Below are positions 44,219-55,599 of a DNA stretch of 64,000 nucleotides, one piece after another (position 1 is the stretch's first letter; every line of letters starts with the position of its first letter). The DNA is from Lotus japonicus. Taxonomy: Eukaryota; Streptophyta; Magnoliopsida; Fabales; Fabaceae. The notes under the pieces were generated by a model. It did no database searches. It was given only the letters and a program-made list of their open reading frames with translations, and was not told the origin of the DNA. Position numbers and translations under genes: made by a program. The stretch covers positions 80,524,732 through 80,588,731 of the forward strand of contig NC_080044.1 in NCBI RefSeq assembly GCF_012489685.1. Direction: 5' to 3'.

Positions 44219-46228
44219 TTAAATCCAATTCTGGGGCAAGACATAACCTTTGATTGGCTCAGATGGATCAGTAATAGCTAGACCTCTCACGCCGCTTGAA
44301 CTCCCTGTCAACATTGACATCAAGCTTCCGCCATGAACCCTGCCTTCAGGAACAGCAACTGACATTGGCATGTGCCCACTTTCCTCAGCACTTGCAACTT
44401 CATATTGATTAAAGCCAGAACAAGCACTTGGAGGAGCAGTACCGAGGCTACACCCTATTTTCAGCATAGCCACTTCCATGTGCTTTAGTTCATCTGGTTT
44501 GCTAGAACGAGGATCCTGAACAACAGATCCTAATGAGACACCTCCATGGACCCTCTTATCGTGCACCAGTCCACTATGAAGTGCACACAGACCTGTTTTA
44601 CCCCTCGCAAACGAATTGCAAGGACCATCGGCTTGATTGCTATATTCTGATCCGGGGTGGCCCCAAGAGCATCTCTTGCCTCCCCCATGTGCCTTGCAGA
44701 AGTCAGTGCTGCCTTGTGCACTCTTTCCACACCCTTCGGACTTGCATCTCTTGCCTCCTCCATGGCGGACGCAATGATCAGTCCTTCCTCGAGCGCTCTT
44801 TGTGCAACCTGGTACAGCACACCTCTTTCCACCCCCGTGTGCCACGCAGAAGTTGGTGCCTCCATGAACACTTTTAGTGCAAACTCCACCACCCTGGTAT
44901 GTACAGCGTTTTCCTCCACCGTGACCCTTGCAAAAGGGGGTGCTCCCCTCAGCACCCTTAGTGCACCCTGGTGCTGTACACCGTTTCCCCCCACCATGTG
45001 CCTTGCAAAACATGGTGCTACCTTGTGCCCCTTTGGAGCATCCAGAAGCTTGGCATCGACGACCTCCGCCGTGCGAGATGCAAAGACCCGATAGGCCTTC
45101 AGCACTTTTGGTGCAGTTTTCTCTCTGGCACCTTTTGCCACCACCATGACGGATACAAAGTCCAGATTTTCCTCTAGCAGCTCGGGTACAACCTTCATGA
45201 CTGCATCTACGGCCACCACCATGAGCAATACAGTAATCTGTGCGTCCTTCTGCACTCTTTGTGCACCCAAGGTATTCACATCGCCTGCCACCTCCATGAG
45301 CCTTGCAGTATACTGTACGACCCTCAGCTCCTTTGTGGCAGCCAGGTTTCTGGCATCTCCTACCACCACCATGAGATATACATCTTCCAGAGGAACCTCT
45401 GGCTCCCTTTCCACATCCCTCAACTTGACATGTCTTAGAATTACTTTGGCGTTGTACTGGTTGTTGCTGCTGTGTTAGCCCAGAAGTACAGGTGACTGAA
45501 CTTTTTGGTCTGGTTGCGGAAAGGTCCAGAACATTGGGAGAATGATCAAATTGCTTAGAAGCCTGATTCAAGAGGAAACTAGTGCCGGTATTTGATGACG
45601 AAGATGGAAAAACATTCCCTGGCTTCCAACTACATGATGTTGACCCCTCATCTGCATTTTGACCCCCACTGGATACTAATGGCATTTCCTTATTCAATTG
45701 AAGAGGTGATGGACTTAGATGAACGCTTGTAATATCTGACTCACAGGGCCAAGTGGAAAGGCTCAACTCCAAATCAAACTTTGGTTGCAACTCCAGTGTC
45801 TTCAAATTGGAACTGAAGGGTTTCTTTAGGCTCTGCACCTTCTCACAGCCAAGATGGAGGGAAAAGTCCAATTCAATATCCATAGATGATTCCTCATCAT
45901 TATCTTTGCCTGAAGACATAGCAGTGCAAGCTAAAGCTGAACTCCCCTTGCTGTCTGAGGAACTAGATGAACGCCCGAGCCCAAGAGACAAAGAAGAGCC
46001 AACACTATGACCCATACATCCATCAATTAAATCCCACTTCCTTTTTGTTCCCTTAGAGGAGGGCTTATAGGAGGGATTTGAAGAACCAGGAGAATCAAGT
46101 CGTAAAACGGTATCTGCAGCATAATAATCAAGTCCACTTCCTTCAACTTGCATAGAATTGTTCAAAATCTTGAATGCATTAGCAGAGTTATTAACAGGGA
46201 ATCCCAAGTGCTGGAACCTTGTGTCCAT
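44219..46228 (-). CDS. Cys/His-repeat protein with EAR-like motifs ('WRKY19-like' in databases)
   Basis: 669 residues in one coding exon. I see no WRKYGQK motif, so the common database name WRKY19-like is misleading for this protein. Residues 267-519 are ten near-identical units of about 25 residues with the pattern C-x4-C-x10-C-x2-H followed by GGGKR or GGGRR; unit 8 has three extra residues, and a decayed eleventh unit follows. The spacing suggests one metal site per unit, probably zinc. The N-terminal third is Ser-rich and holds LSLGL (80-84) and LELSL (153-157), which fit the LxLxL EAR repressor motif. The start is the first ATG, opening MDTRFQHLGF; the frame is open further upstream but without an ATG. 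A nuclear, possibly repressive role is inference only. The gene appears to have a spliced 5' leader. Confidence 0.9.
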   Translation of the reverse strand: MDTRFQHLGFPVNNSANAFKILNNSMQVEGSGLDYYAADTVLRLDSPGSSNPSYKPSSKGTKRKWDLIDGCMGHSVGSSLSLGLGRSSSSSDSKGSSALACTAMSSGKDNDEESSMDIELDFSLHLGCEKVQSLKKPFSSNLKTLELQPKFDLELSLSTWPCESDITSVHLSPSPLQLNKEMPLVSSGGQNADEGSTSCSWKPGNVFPSSSSNTGTSFLLNQASKQFDHSPNVLDLSATRPKSSVTCTSGLTQQQQPVQRQSNSKTCQVEGCGKGARGSSGRCISHGGGRRCQKPGCHKGAEGRTVYCKAHGGGRRCEYLGCTKSAEGRTDYCIAHGGGRRCSHEGCTRAARGKSGLCIRHGGGKRCQRENCTKSAEGLSGLCISHGGGRRCQASGCSKGAQGSTMFCKAHGGGKRCTAPGCTKGAEGSTPFCKGHGGGKRCTYQGGGVCTKSVHGGTNFCVAHGGGKRCAVPGCTKSARGRTDHCVRHGGGKRCKSEGCGKSAQGSTDFCKAHGGGKRCSWGHPGSEYSNQADGPCNSFARGKTGLCALHSGLVHDKRVHGGVSLGSVVQDPRSSKPDELKHMEVAMLKIGCSLGTAPPSACSGFNQYEVASAEESGHMPMSVAVPEGRVHGGSLMSMLTGSSSGVRGLAITDPSEPIKGYVLPQNWI

Positions 46229-47960
46229 GAAACAACTGAAGAAACAATACCTAGTCCAACTTGTGGATTTCAATAGAACAGCCCGCCTGACTTCCGGGAA
46301 AAAAATTAAGAAGTATATCTACAAAGTTAGTGTTAGATGTGTCTACAAGAGTGTCATGCACCCCCGCTGACAAATCCTGAAGTATCACGTCGATCCATCT
46401 GATATATAGAAAGATCAAACTTAGGTTGAGTTTATCAGCTGTTAAAAATGCACATTAAGCCAACACGATCTGACTCCTTCCAGAACACAACATGAGAGCA
46501 ATCAACCTGTTAACAACAGATCAGCCGGTCAGTACAGGAACTTCTGCCATAATAAACACGGTTGCAGCCACATTTTGACATTATTCAGCACTGATTAAAA
46601 TAAAAAATGGGTAATGGATGATATAGGAAAGTGGGGAAAATCTGTAAACTTATGATCACCAAACAACAGGTATTCAATGGCCGAATATGAAAAATACTAC
46701 AAATTTAGAACAGGGAAAAAAACTTATGTATAACAAGTATTCACAGTAGCTCTCCACACAGCTTGAACATGAAGGAACACATAACATTTTCATATAAGAA
46801 CAGTATATTAATAAACGAACAAGGTACAGAATATTCATATAAGCCAGCTCAAAAACCGTATTTCATAGTAATCTATCAAAGAGAAATGAATAGAATTTCA
46901 TATCCACAGTTCCGACTTCGATTTTAAAGGAATCTGGAAGCAAATAAAACCATAGAAAATTTGGAGTTCTCATGTGAATAGTGGCATCAATATGTAAAAT
47001 ATACAACCCAAAATAAAGGATAACAAATTTATTCAAAAAAAAAACAAGAATCGATAGCAAACCAGAGAGGGAATAATATAGCGTACATAATGCAGCACTT
47101 AATCAAACAATCGAAGATAAAATTGATTAAAAGTTAAAACCAACAAAAAGTAGAAGAGGAGCTAACACCACTAAGTCACTAACAATTAACTTCAACACTG
47201 AAACCTTATTTACATTCAGGAAAGGGAAACAAACACAAAAAAATATTCAAATGTATCGTAGAATGAATAGAACAAATTACGCACTAAACCGAAAGAATTG
47301 GGAAAATCCCACCTCTTAGTTCAAGGTATCCATCCCCCAGTAAAAAAAGAGAGAAAAATTGAAGCACAAAAGTTGAATCAAACAGTGCCAATATTTTGCA
47401 TCCAAATAGGCTGAATTCGATTTCATATGAAGAAAATTGAAGTTGATTAAGGAAGAAAAACCTTGAAGAAGGAGAAAAGATAAACCCCAGCTGGTTTGTT
47501 TGTTTGTCTTCCTATGAATTGAAGATGAAAACATAGGGTAAAAGATACTTCAATTCAATTATCATTATTTTGAATTCGCTAAACTCTTGAAAACTCAGAA
47601 TTTTCCACCAAAAAACGAAACCCGTTGCAAAAAAAAGAAGAAAAATACCCAGAAGTTCATTTTTCCATCCATGGCATGAATAGAGATACAGATAGCAGAG
47701 AACGAAAATTGAAATTGAAAAACGAAAGGGAACGAAAATGGCGGAAGATTGAATTGAGAGGAAGGTTTGAAGGAGAAAACGCAAAGGGGAAACAGGAATT
47801 GAATAACGGAGATCAAAGGGAAAGAGAGAGTTACCTTGTGTGTTGATTCGATTGGGATCGTCTAGGGTTTGGAAATCGAGCAAGAGATAGAGATAGGGAA
47901 GAGAGAAAGGCGACACGGAACGGTGAGAGGATGAAGAGGCGAGGCGCGTGTGTTGTGTTG
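46229..47960 (-). promoter_or_regulatory. Probable spliced 5' leader and promoter side of the Cys/His-repeat gene
   Basis: No ORF here looks coding. On the - strand a pyrimidine-rich segment at about 47930-47835 ends CAAG/GTAACT, a good donor, and acceptor-like TTTCTTCAG or ATACTTCAG sites lie just before the coding exon (about 46239 and 46371). A leader intron of about 1.5 kb is therefore likely. If the farther acceptor is used, the leader would contain a short upstream ORF (ATG ACA CTC TTG TAG, near 46357-46343). Confidence 0.5.
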
Positions 47961-48709
47961 TTTAACTGTTGAGATAGTGGACGTGTGCGCTGCTGCAAAC
48001 CATTTTTAATACAAGCTTCTAGGGTTGCGTTTTTTTTTAATGTTTTTTTTTTCCTATTGCGGTGGTGTTTATATTTTTTTGGGTATAAAAGAACCTAAAA
48101 ATCAACTCCGATGAGTTAGCACTCATCGCGTAATCGGTGAACAATAAAGAGGACGACATGTCATGAGGGGGATCCTCGGAGACCTGCAGGTCACCGTCTG
48201 ACGAAGAGTCGAGCCTGGGCGGGAAACTCGTAGAAGTATTCCCTTTTTGTTGCGTGCGCCGGAAAGCGGGCGGCGATGTTCAAATATTGCATCATTCGAT
48301 TATATTTTATTTTATTTTTCATTTTTGACTGATGTCGCTAGGAAACGTTTGCACCAAAAACACTTGTCAGCGGTATTAAGTCATCTCAATTTATGTTGCA
48401 CTTATTTTTTAAATAAAAAGCATTAAATAATGGGTTTATTCAACACAAGTCTAGGGTGGTGACGACGGAGCTTGTCGTGCCCTGCTGCTAACTCGTTATC
48501 GTCCATGGTGGCTTGGTAGAGTACATCGCTGAAGAGACTTTGTAAATGATAAAGGAATATAGGTTTCATTTGACGATCGAAAAAGCCGCATCTTTAATGA
48601 TGAAGCGAGAATCCTAAGATGTTTCGTGCCCTAATCTGTAATGTGAGACAACCTCATTCAAAGAACAAACAATAATTTACTCGGACGTCATTTCTCTATT
48701 TTGAGCATA

Positions 48710-48870
48710 CTTATAAACTATTTTAAGTTTATTTCATAAGTTGGTCATAATAGTTAGTGAAAAATAGTTTATGCTTTTTATGACTTATTTTGAACTTAAT
48801 TCGATAAATTTCTTTAAATAGCTTATGAATAAGCGCTCGTGCGATAAGTGTTTATGGACATAAATATTTA
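48710..48870. mobile_element. MITE-like element with TAAGC/GCTTA inverted ends
   Basis: ACTTATAAACTATTTTAAG on the left is partly complementary to AAATAGCTTATGAATAAGCG and GATAAGTGTTTATGG on the right, the pattern of widespread legume MITEs built on TAAGC and CTATTTT motifs. No coding capacity. Ends are approximate. Confidence 0.35.
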
Positions 48871-51572
48871 ATTAAGTTAATTTCCCAACTTATATGATAA
48901 GTACGTATTGTCATTAGAGATTCATTAAGGTATTTATCTTAACATGTACAATATCATTAACCATATCTCCCAATTTATTTCCTTATATTTTTAAAAAATG
49001 CGAGTGACATTAATATTTAAACATAGCTAAATATTTATAAGACATGTTCTACTCAACACAAGTTATTATTTAGCCCACTATTGTCCTGATCGAGGCTCAT
49101 ATGGCTATATAGCCTACTAGCCTAGTGTTCATTGAGTTGATTTATTAGGACAACTAAACCTGAAACTTCCACTTTCTAACCAACTGGTTCAACATAAAGA
49201 TAAGTGGATCGAGATGATGGCTATTTTTCGCTGAGTAAGATTGACAACAATTCAAGTGATCCGTCACATAATATTCTATAAAAAATTTAACATTCTCATC
49301 ATTGATCACACTAGTCTCCATAAATACAATGGTCATATTTTTACTCATGTAGCTCTAATAGAGTTTGGAAATTTATCTCATTCATTATTGAATTGAGTTT
49401 TGAAGTGTTATTTGCTGATACCTCACTGTTGATTCTTATTGCTCAACTGTCATTTCAGTAACTCACATCACAGAGCATCATCTCGATTAAATGAGGGAAT
49501 CTCTCTCTTCAAATTCTGGAAGAGCAAGACATGATCTGTATTTGAAATGAAAATTTTCAAACATCAATTTGTGAAAATACGAATCATCCAATTTGAGAAA
49601 TAGTTTTACTTTTTAAAGGACTCTCTAAATTTGAAAAGTGCACGCTCCTCCATGGATTGTCTAGACCACCCACACGACTAAGACTGAGTTTTTGGTTATA
49701 GACTAAGCTTGAGTTTACAATTGCATCACAAGTTACCTGGGGTTGTGCACTTGTGCTGAGCATTTCCTCGTTTTCACCTCTCTTTGTTCCTGTCTATATA
49801 TTCTAGGGTGCTATGCTATGATTTGCAAGAAAAGTTGACCGCAGCTTCTGCACCGTTGGATCAACACTTAATATTTTGTCAATTAACGGTGTGGATTGAG
49901 TGGATTCTTCTAAGAGAAACGAGCAAAGGGAATATCAATTTGGCCTCTATATCTAATGCATGTTTGAAAAAAAAAGTTCCTTTTGATCACTAAAATTTCC
50001 TTTGTAAATATCAGTGGAAAGATGAGGGATAATTGCAAAGAATATACCCTTTTTTATGTTTGGTTCCTAGATTTGCACGATTCATTTTTCAGGCGTGAGT
50101 CATCGACTCTCACACCAGCACACCCTCACCACTGCCGACACAACAATTTTAAACCTGATAACAGGTGCTAATTTGTCCCACAATTTTGTATATACATCAA
50201 TCTATAATTTGTGTATAAACTTAGGTGGTATTATATTGTTGTTTTGAAGAAGACATTAAAAAAAATATATAGGAAAAGAAAAGAATAACAAAAGTAAGAA
50301 AAAGAAACAACAAAATATAAAGTGTACCGTGGGATCTCGATTCTGGCATTCGGGCATGTGCCTTTGTCCCACAAGATCTTTGCATTGGATCTTGCTACAT
50401 GCCTCAGCTCAATCTCACCTTTTAATTTTGACATGGACTGGATAGTATAAAATAAAATGCTGCCTCTATTCTTATTTATAAGATATTTTAAACAAATTTA
50501 CACATATTAAAAAAAGCTAGTTAAAATTATTTAATAGTCTTAAATCTAGTAAAAGTTATATTAATTTTCTTAAGCTATCTTTATTCAAAACCTAGAACAT
50601 TTTATCTCTAAGTGCTACATAATTTATAATTAAATATGACCCGTTACATCATGTTAAGAGTAAATTAACTTAGAAATTAAAATAATATATATTTTCATAA
50701 ATATCTGAAAATAACTTGTATAAAGGAAATTAATTTTTTTTTTGTACATCGGAAAGATAAATTGCACCCGCCGGAAATACTTTTAAATAAGAATAGAAAA
50801 AGAAATACTTAATGTGTATAAAAGATTAAAATAAAATTCCATATAAAATAAAAGAATTAATGATTTTTTTCATATAGTAGTATTTAAATGCTCAATTCGC
50901 ACCCCTTATAAAAATATGTATATGGTGTAATTCGTTTTGTAAATATTAATTTTAATTATCGTGTTAAATTTTTGCATTCCTTACCAATTTTTTCCCCTTC
51001 CATCCTGCATAAAAGGATGTTCCTTCAAGAAAAAGTTAAGCATCATGTTTTGCTAATTTGTTTGTGTTGAAATATAAGTGAAATATGACTTAGGATTGAT
51101 CATATTTTTAAGAAATATCTGAAAATACACAATGTTTAGTATTGTCAAGCTTTTGCTTTCAAGTATATTTCCAAGCATTTTGACAAAGTGGGATGATAAT
51201 GTATGTGTGAACCGTACAAACACGGAAGTGGAGAAATAAAACAAGTGGCGCAAAAGGTTTTCTACATATGCGGTGTAGGACCATAAAAGGATGAATGAAG
51301 CCAATGGGGTGGGTGAACCGAGAGCGATATTTGTCCATCTCCCATTCTCCACAAACCACAATTGTCCTTTTCACCACCTTTCGATTCTTTCCATTCATGG
51401 ACCTCACCAATGGGCAAGGCACCGCCACGTCTATATATATGTGCCATTTTCCTCTAGCTTTGACATTATTACGTGTGTCTTTCTCTTTACCAGAATTGAT
51501 TCTAATAAAATTCTTGGACCGATAAGATCTAACCAAACATGACCTAGACCGAGAGGTTACATTTTCCCCTCT

Positions 51573-51910
51573 TTCTTTTATGAAAGGCTCGGTCGCGCGA
51601 GAACTTTTAGGAGAACACTTGTCAAAATTGAAGGGAACGTGTGCTTACTTGTGTAATTTTAGGGGTTAGGGTTTAAATTGTATTGAAGTTCGATATTTAG
51701 AGTTCACAACATGAACAATTGCATATGATAAATGTGAATTGAAGTGGCGTGTTGGAATACATTTACAAACAAATTAAAATAATTTATTTTTAGTAGAATT
51801 ATTTTTAGACGTGTAAGGAATAAAATAGATAGTTTTTTTTTAAAACTTAAATAGATAGTTAATTATGTGCAAGTGTAACTATGCTATGTAACTTTTACCT
51901 TTAATGTGCA
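51573..51910. repeat. Long direct repeat, copy A
   Basis: Opens TTCTTTTATGAAAGGCTCGG and runs through AGAACTTTTAGGAGAACACT to a CTATGTAACTTTT region. Copy B at 52272-52575 follows the same order with scattered changes and small indels. A short third copy of only the tail lies near 52650-52685. Non-coding. Confidence 0.85.
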
Positions 51911-51929
51911 TAATTTTTTTAGTTTAATT

Positions 51930-52100
51930 TCTATGCACCGACGGTGTAAAGTTTTTTTACACCATCAACCAATCAGATTTTAAGGATGTGAGAACATTTC
52001 TCTTTTTATTTAATTTCATTAATTGACATGGCACATCCGTAAATTTCTCTTTTTATTTAATTTCATTAATTGACATGGCACATCCTTGAAATCTAATTGG
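51930..52100. mobile_element. MITE-like insert with tandem 43-bp units between the direct repeats
   Basis: GGTGTAAA (51943-51950) and TTTACACC (51956-51963) form a perfect 8-bp inverted pair within a CACCGACGGTGTAAA context seen often in legume non-coding DNA. Behind it, a 43-bp unit ending TGACATGGCACATCC is tandemly duplicated (51996-52038, 52043-52085). Confidence 0.5.
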
Positions 52101-52271
52101 GGATCAATTTGAGAAGAGAGAGAAAAAATGAATTATATTTAGAGGCTTGGATCAATTTAAGAAGAGAGAGAAAACATGAATTAATCTCCACCTTTAAAAT
52201 TCAAAATCAATGGCTCAGATCTTGGATGGAGAGGGGATGGAGAGAAGCCGGATAGAGAGGATCCAAATCAT

Positions 52272-52575
52272 TTCTTTTATGAAAGGCTCGGTCGCGGAAG
52301 AACTTTTAGGAGAACACTTGTCAAAATTGAAGGGAATGAGTGCTTACTTGTGTATTTTTAGGGGCTAGCTAGGGTTTAAATTGTTATTCAAGCTCAGTTT
52401 TTAGGGTTCACGACATGAACAATTGCATAGGGTAAATGTGAATTGAAGTGACGTGTTGGGATTCATTTAGAAGCAAAATGATTTATTTTTAGTAGAATTA
52501 CTTTTAGACGTGTAAGGAATAAAATGGATAGTTATGTGCAAGTGTAACTATGATATGTAACTTTTATGTGCACAG
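52272..52575. repeat. Long direct repeat, copy B
   Basis: Partner of 51573-51910. Between the two copies, another small duplication is visible: GATCAATTTGAGAAGAGAGA (about 52101) and GATCAATTTAAGAAGAGAGA (about 52149). Confidence 0.85.
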
Positions 52576-54918
52576 ATATTTTTAATTTTTTATATTGTAC
52601 GTTTAGAAATTAGAATTATATTTTATTAAGATATAATCATTTTTTCATGAAACTATGATATGCAACTTTTCCTTTAACGTGCACAGAATTGGATTCAAAC
52701 TTACAACGAGGCATGCACTTAAAATGAGCAATTAAGCTTCTGTAGCAGTCAATTATACCTTCTTCTAGGAGGAATAAGATTATAAGAAGGCATAAAAAAA
52801 ATGGAGGAATAAGAAGACCGCATATAGTTTTCTAATTGCTGCAAAAGGTATATTCCAAATTAAAGACATAACCCAAATGCAGTTTCTTCACCCATAGTGC
52901 ACTATCTTCAGAATATAAACTGTGGTCAGAACAGCGCCAACATGTTCATATGCTTTACCATGGAAACTTCATTCATTCTTCTTTAATCTATGTGTGAAAG
53001 AACATGTTCTTCCCTAATAATTAATGGGACCTTTAGAGGAAGGTCAACCATGTTGCTTTTCTATTCATAGCAATGATTTAGATTTTATACTAGGTTTCTT
53101 TGGCTGAAAATAATACACAGATGAAGAATTCCAGAAGCCTGATTCCATAAGAATCAGATCTCTACGAGCTGTCATGCTCAAATCTTTGGTGATTTCAGTA
53201 TGGGCCTTGCATGGGCCTAACTCTAATTCTCAACTTTACTTATCAATCTTTTTGTTATTATTTTTTTCTTGAGGAAAAAAGAAACTCAAAGCAGGATTTA
53301 TATTAGTGGGCCGGCCCAGAAAAAGTGTATTTGCTCTTGGACTTCCTTTTTGCCATTTGAGTTTTAAGGTGAACATAGTTTCCAAAAAAAAGAGATGAAC
53401 ATATATTGTTTGTTGATCAATTGATTGTTTCAAACTTTCAAGGAATTCTTGTTTTGCGATTTATTCCCGAATGATGTAAGTCCCGTTTGGCGATCATTTG
53501 GTATTAATCCAATCATCGTTGACAAAAAAAAAGGAATTCAATTTTTGCATGCTCTGAGCAATGACTTGGATTTAATTTGAACTGCACGTTGATTCATATT
53601 GAATTATTAAAATATTGTTTCTCTGATTAACTTACATTAAACTTCAACAAATTATATATATTTTTAAAAAATAACAAAGACATTTTTTTATTAATACATT
53701 GAAATATGTAAAATCACATTTGGAGCTAAACCAAACACCCACTTTATTAATTCATTTGTGGAGGCTGTCTGTTCTGTGGCCAATTATACAGTTTCAGTAA
53801 CTAAGGAAAAACAGGTCATATGTACCAGAAAGAGGGAAGGACCACTAACTAAACCTATTTGGATGTGTTTTTTCTTTCCTTGGTTGCTTCAAGTCCACAA
53901 TTACCCTAAAGTAATCATATAACATGCCCCCACTTTGTCTCGTGCTTATAGTGCCTGACACCTGTGCTCAGTGGTTCGCACCTTATAATTTGTGGTATGA
54001 TAAGATGGCGGTTCCTACCTTGGTGGCATTAAAAATGTCTTCGAAAAATTTCCGCTTATAGAATGGATGCATGAAAGTTAAAGTGAAAATTAAGCGTATT
54101 AAGTTAGTCAAGCATAAATTTTATAATTGTTTTATTAAAAGTTACATGTAATTAATTTTGCAACATCCAAATTTTAAATTTTATTTTGCTAACTAAGTGA
54201 GACCGGTTATATATTACTCTAAGGTAACCTAGCCAAGTGATTATATCAATGTACGTGGTGGATGGTTGAAAATCGTCATTGACATGTGTCAATTCGATAT
54301 CGAGAGAAAACGGTATGCTCATATATATATAATCACTCAATTATCCCATCAAGAATGATGTACACAATTTATAGATGCCTATAAAAAAAACACAATTTAT
54401 AGATTCAACCTAGTTTTACACTTGCTCTCAACTACCATAGATGCAAGCTAGACATGCAACCTTAGTTTTCTTTCCCAAGCTTGAAACCTACACAAAGGCC
54501 CCATATTGATAAGAAATTATAACTTTTAATTTAGAGGAAGACATTAGATATAGGGATATTCCAACTGATTATCAAATTTAATTTTGAGTCGAAAACACCA
54601 AATGTACATTAAACTTGAGACAATGATAGAGAAAAAAAAAACAACAAATACCTTAATTCCCATAACAAAAGTTAATACACGAAGATGTTCATTTGTGAAG
54701 CATCATCAAAATTTGAATAAGTAGATAATATAAGTGAGCAACACTGAAGATAATCTTTGGAGCCGTCATATATTTATATGACACAACAACTCCTAAAGAA
54801 ATTTGAATGGGATGATTGATTAAAAAAAGGACAACACTTTCAAAAAAAAAAAGGGACAACACAAAAAAAAACATAACAACAAGGGCAAATATGGTTGATG
54901 CATTGCAGCCCTTAACAA

Positions 54919-55488
54919 TTACCAACATTCAAACAAATTAATATCCACACGAAGCCTGAAATAAACTTCCCCTTCAAAAGAATCTGTTGAGAGAGTAGCC
55001 ACTCCCCTAGTCATGAAGAAATCACCAGTCCCTCCAATAACCGAAATGTCCCTGGTTTTGTTCATCAAAGGATCAGCACCTGCGAAATTTATGCTACCCT
55101 TATGCTGAGTAGAGTTGAACACAAAGGAAAATCCAAGCCAAGCCGTGAAAATCTCCTTCTTATCGTAAATGTAGAATCCCTGAGCGCGCCCAACCGGAGG
55201 CGAGTGCAAGTTATTGTCCATGGTGATGGGGTCGTCAAAAACAACCACATCACCAAAATGGTTCTTCCCTGTTAGCACGGTTGTGTTGCCCCATGCGGGC
55301 GCACCAACGATCGCCGCGGTGGCGTTCTTGGCATTGTGGCCGTTGTAAATGATGTCATGAAAGTAAAACACCAATTTTTTGCAGGGCTTGGGGAATCTGT
55401 AATTTTTTCTGTGTCTGGTGGGAGTGGCAGAGGTTGTTGTTGCCACCGTGATTAAGAGTAGGAGGAGATATGAAATAAAGAGCCTCAT
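54919..55488 (-). CDS. Dirigent protein, DIR-a type
   Basis: Secreted protein that steers the coupling of phenoxy radicals, typically coniferyl-alcohol radicals to one pinoresinol enantiomer; it has no oxidase activity of its own. 189 residues, intronless, as usual. Residues 1 to about 21 ([21 protein letters not shown]) are a signal peptide. The body has the family core: LVFYFHDI near the start, [51 protein letters not shown], and the terminal FECW. Several Asn-X-Ser/Thr sites suggest glycosylation. These features match the DIR-a clade of characterised pinoresinol-forming members such as AtDIR6, as I recall them. The frame stays open upstream, but the ATG at 55488 is the only one giving a clean signal peptide. 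Role in lignan defence is inference from family. Confidence 0.94.
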   Translation of the reverse strand: MRLFISYLLLLLITVATTTSATPTRHRKNYRFPKPCKKLVFYFHDIIYNGHNAKNATAAIVGAPAWGNTTVLTGKNHFGDVVVFDDPITMDNNLHSPPVGRAQGFYIYDKKEIFTAWLGFSFVFNSTQHKGSINFAGADPLMNKTRDISVIGGTGDFFMTRGVATLSTDSFEGEVYFRLRVDINLFECW

Positions 55489-55560
55489 GATTGGGTTCTT
55501 TAATTTTCTGTTAATTCTACTTGTTGTTTGGCTCAATGAGATGGAGCCTCATGGTGTTGT

Positions 55561-55570
55561 GATTTATAAG
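55561..55570 (-). promoter_or_regulatory. TATA box of the dirigent gene
   Basis: CTTATAAATC on the - strand, about 75 bases upstream of the start codon, leaving a leader of roughly 40-50 bases. Confidence 0.7.
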
Positions 55571-55599
55571 ATGTGTGGATGGATGCATAAAGCAAGTTG

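Larger units (their letters stand above)
47961..54918. other. Gene-poor, repeat-bearing stretch
   Basis: I find no supportable protein gene in these 7 kb. It holds a GC-richer patch at 48101-48290, a MITE-like segment at about 48710-48870, a repeated block at 51573-52575, and otherwise AT-rich DNA. A - strand frame at 50231-50434 opens with a real ATG but matches nothing I know. Confidence 0.5.

Noticed and set aside
44530..45423. Long second frame on the - strand and several + strand frames within the Cys/His repeat
   Set aside because: They arise from the 75-bp periodic repeat, which removes stops from all phases.
50231..50434. Small - strand frame with an ATG and a normal-looking middle (GEIELRHVARSNAK)
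   Set aside because: Could be a gene fragment, but I recognise no family and see no flanking exons.
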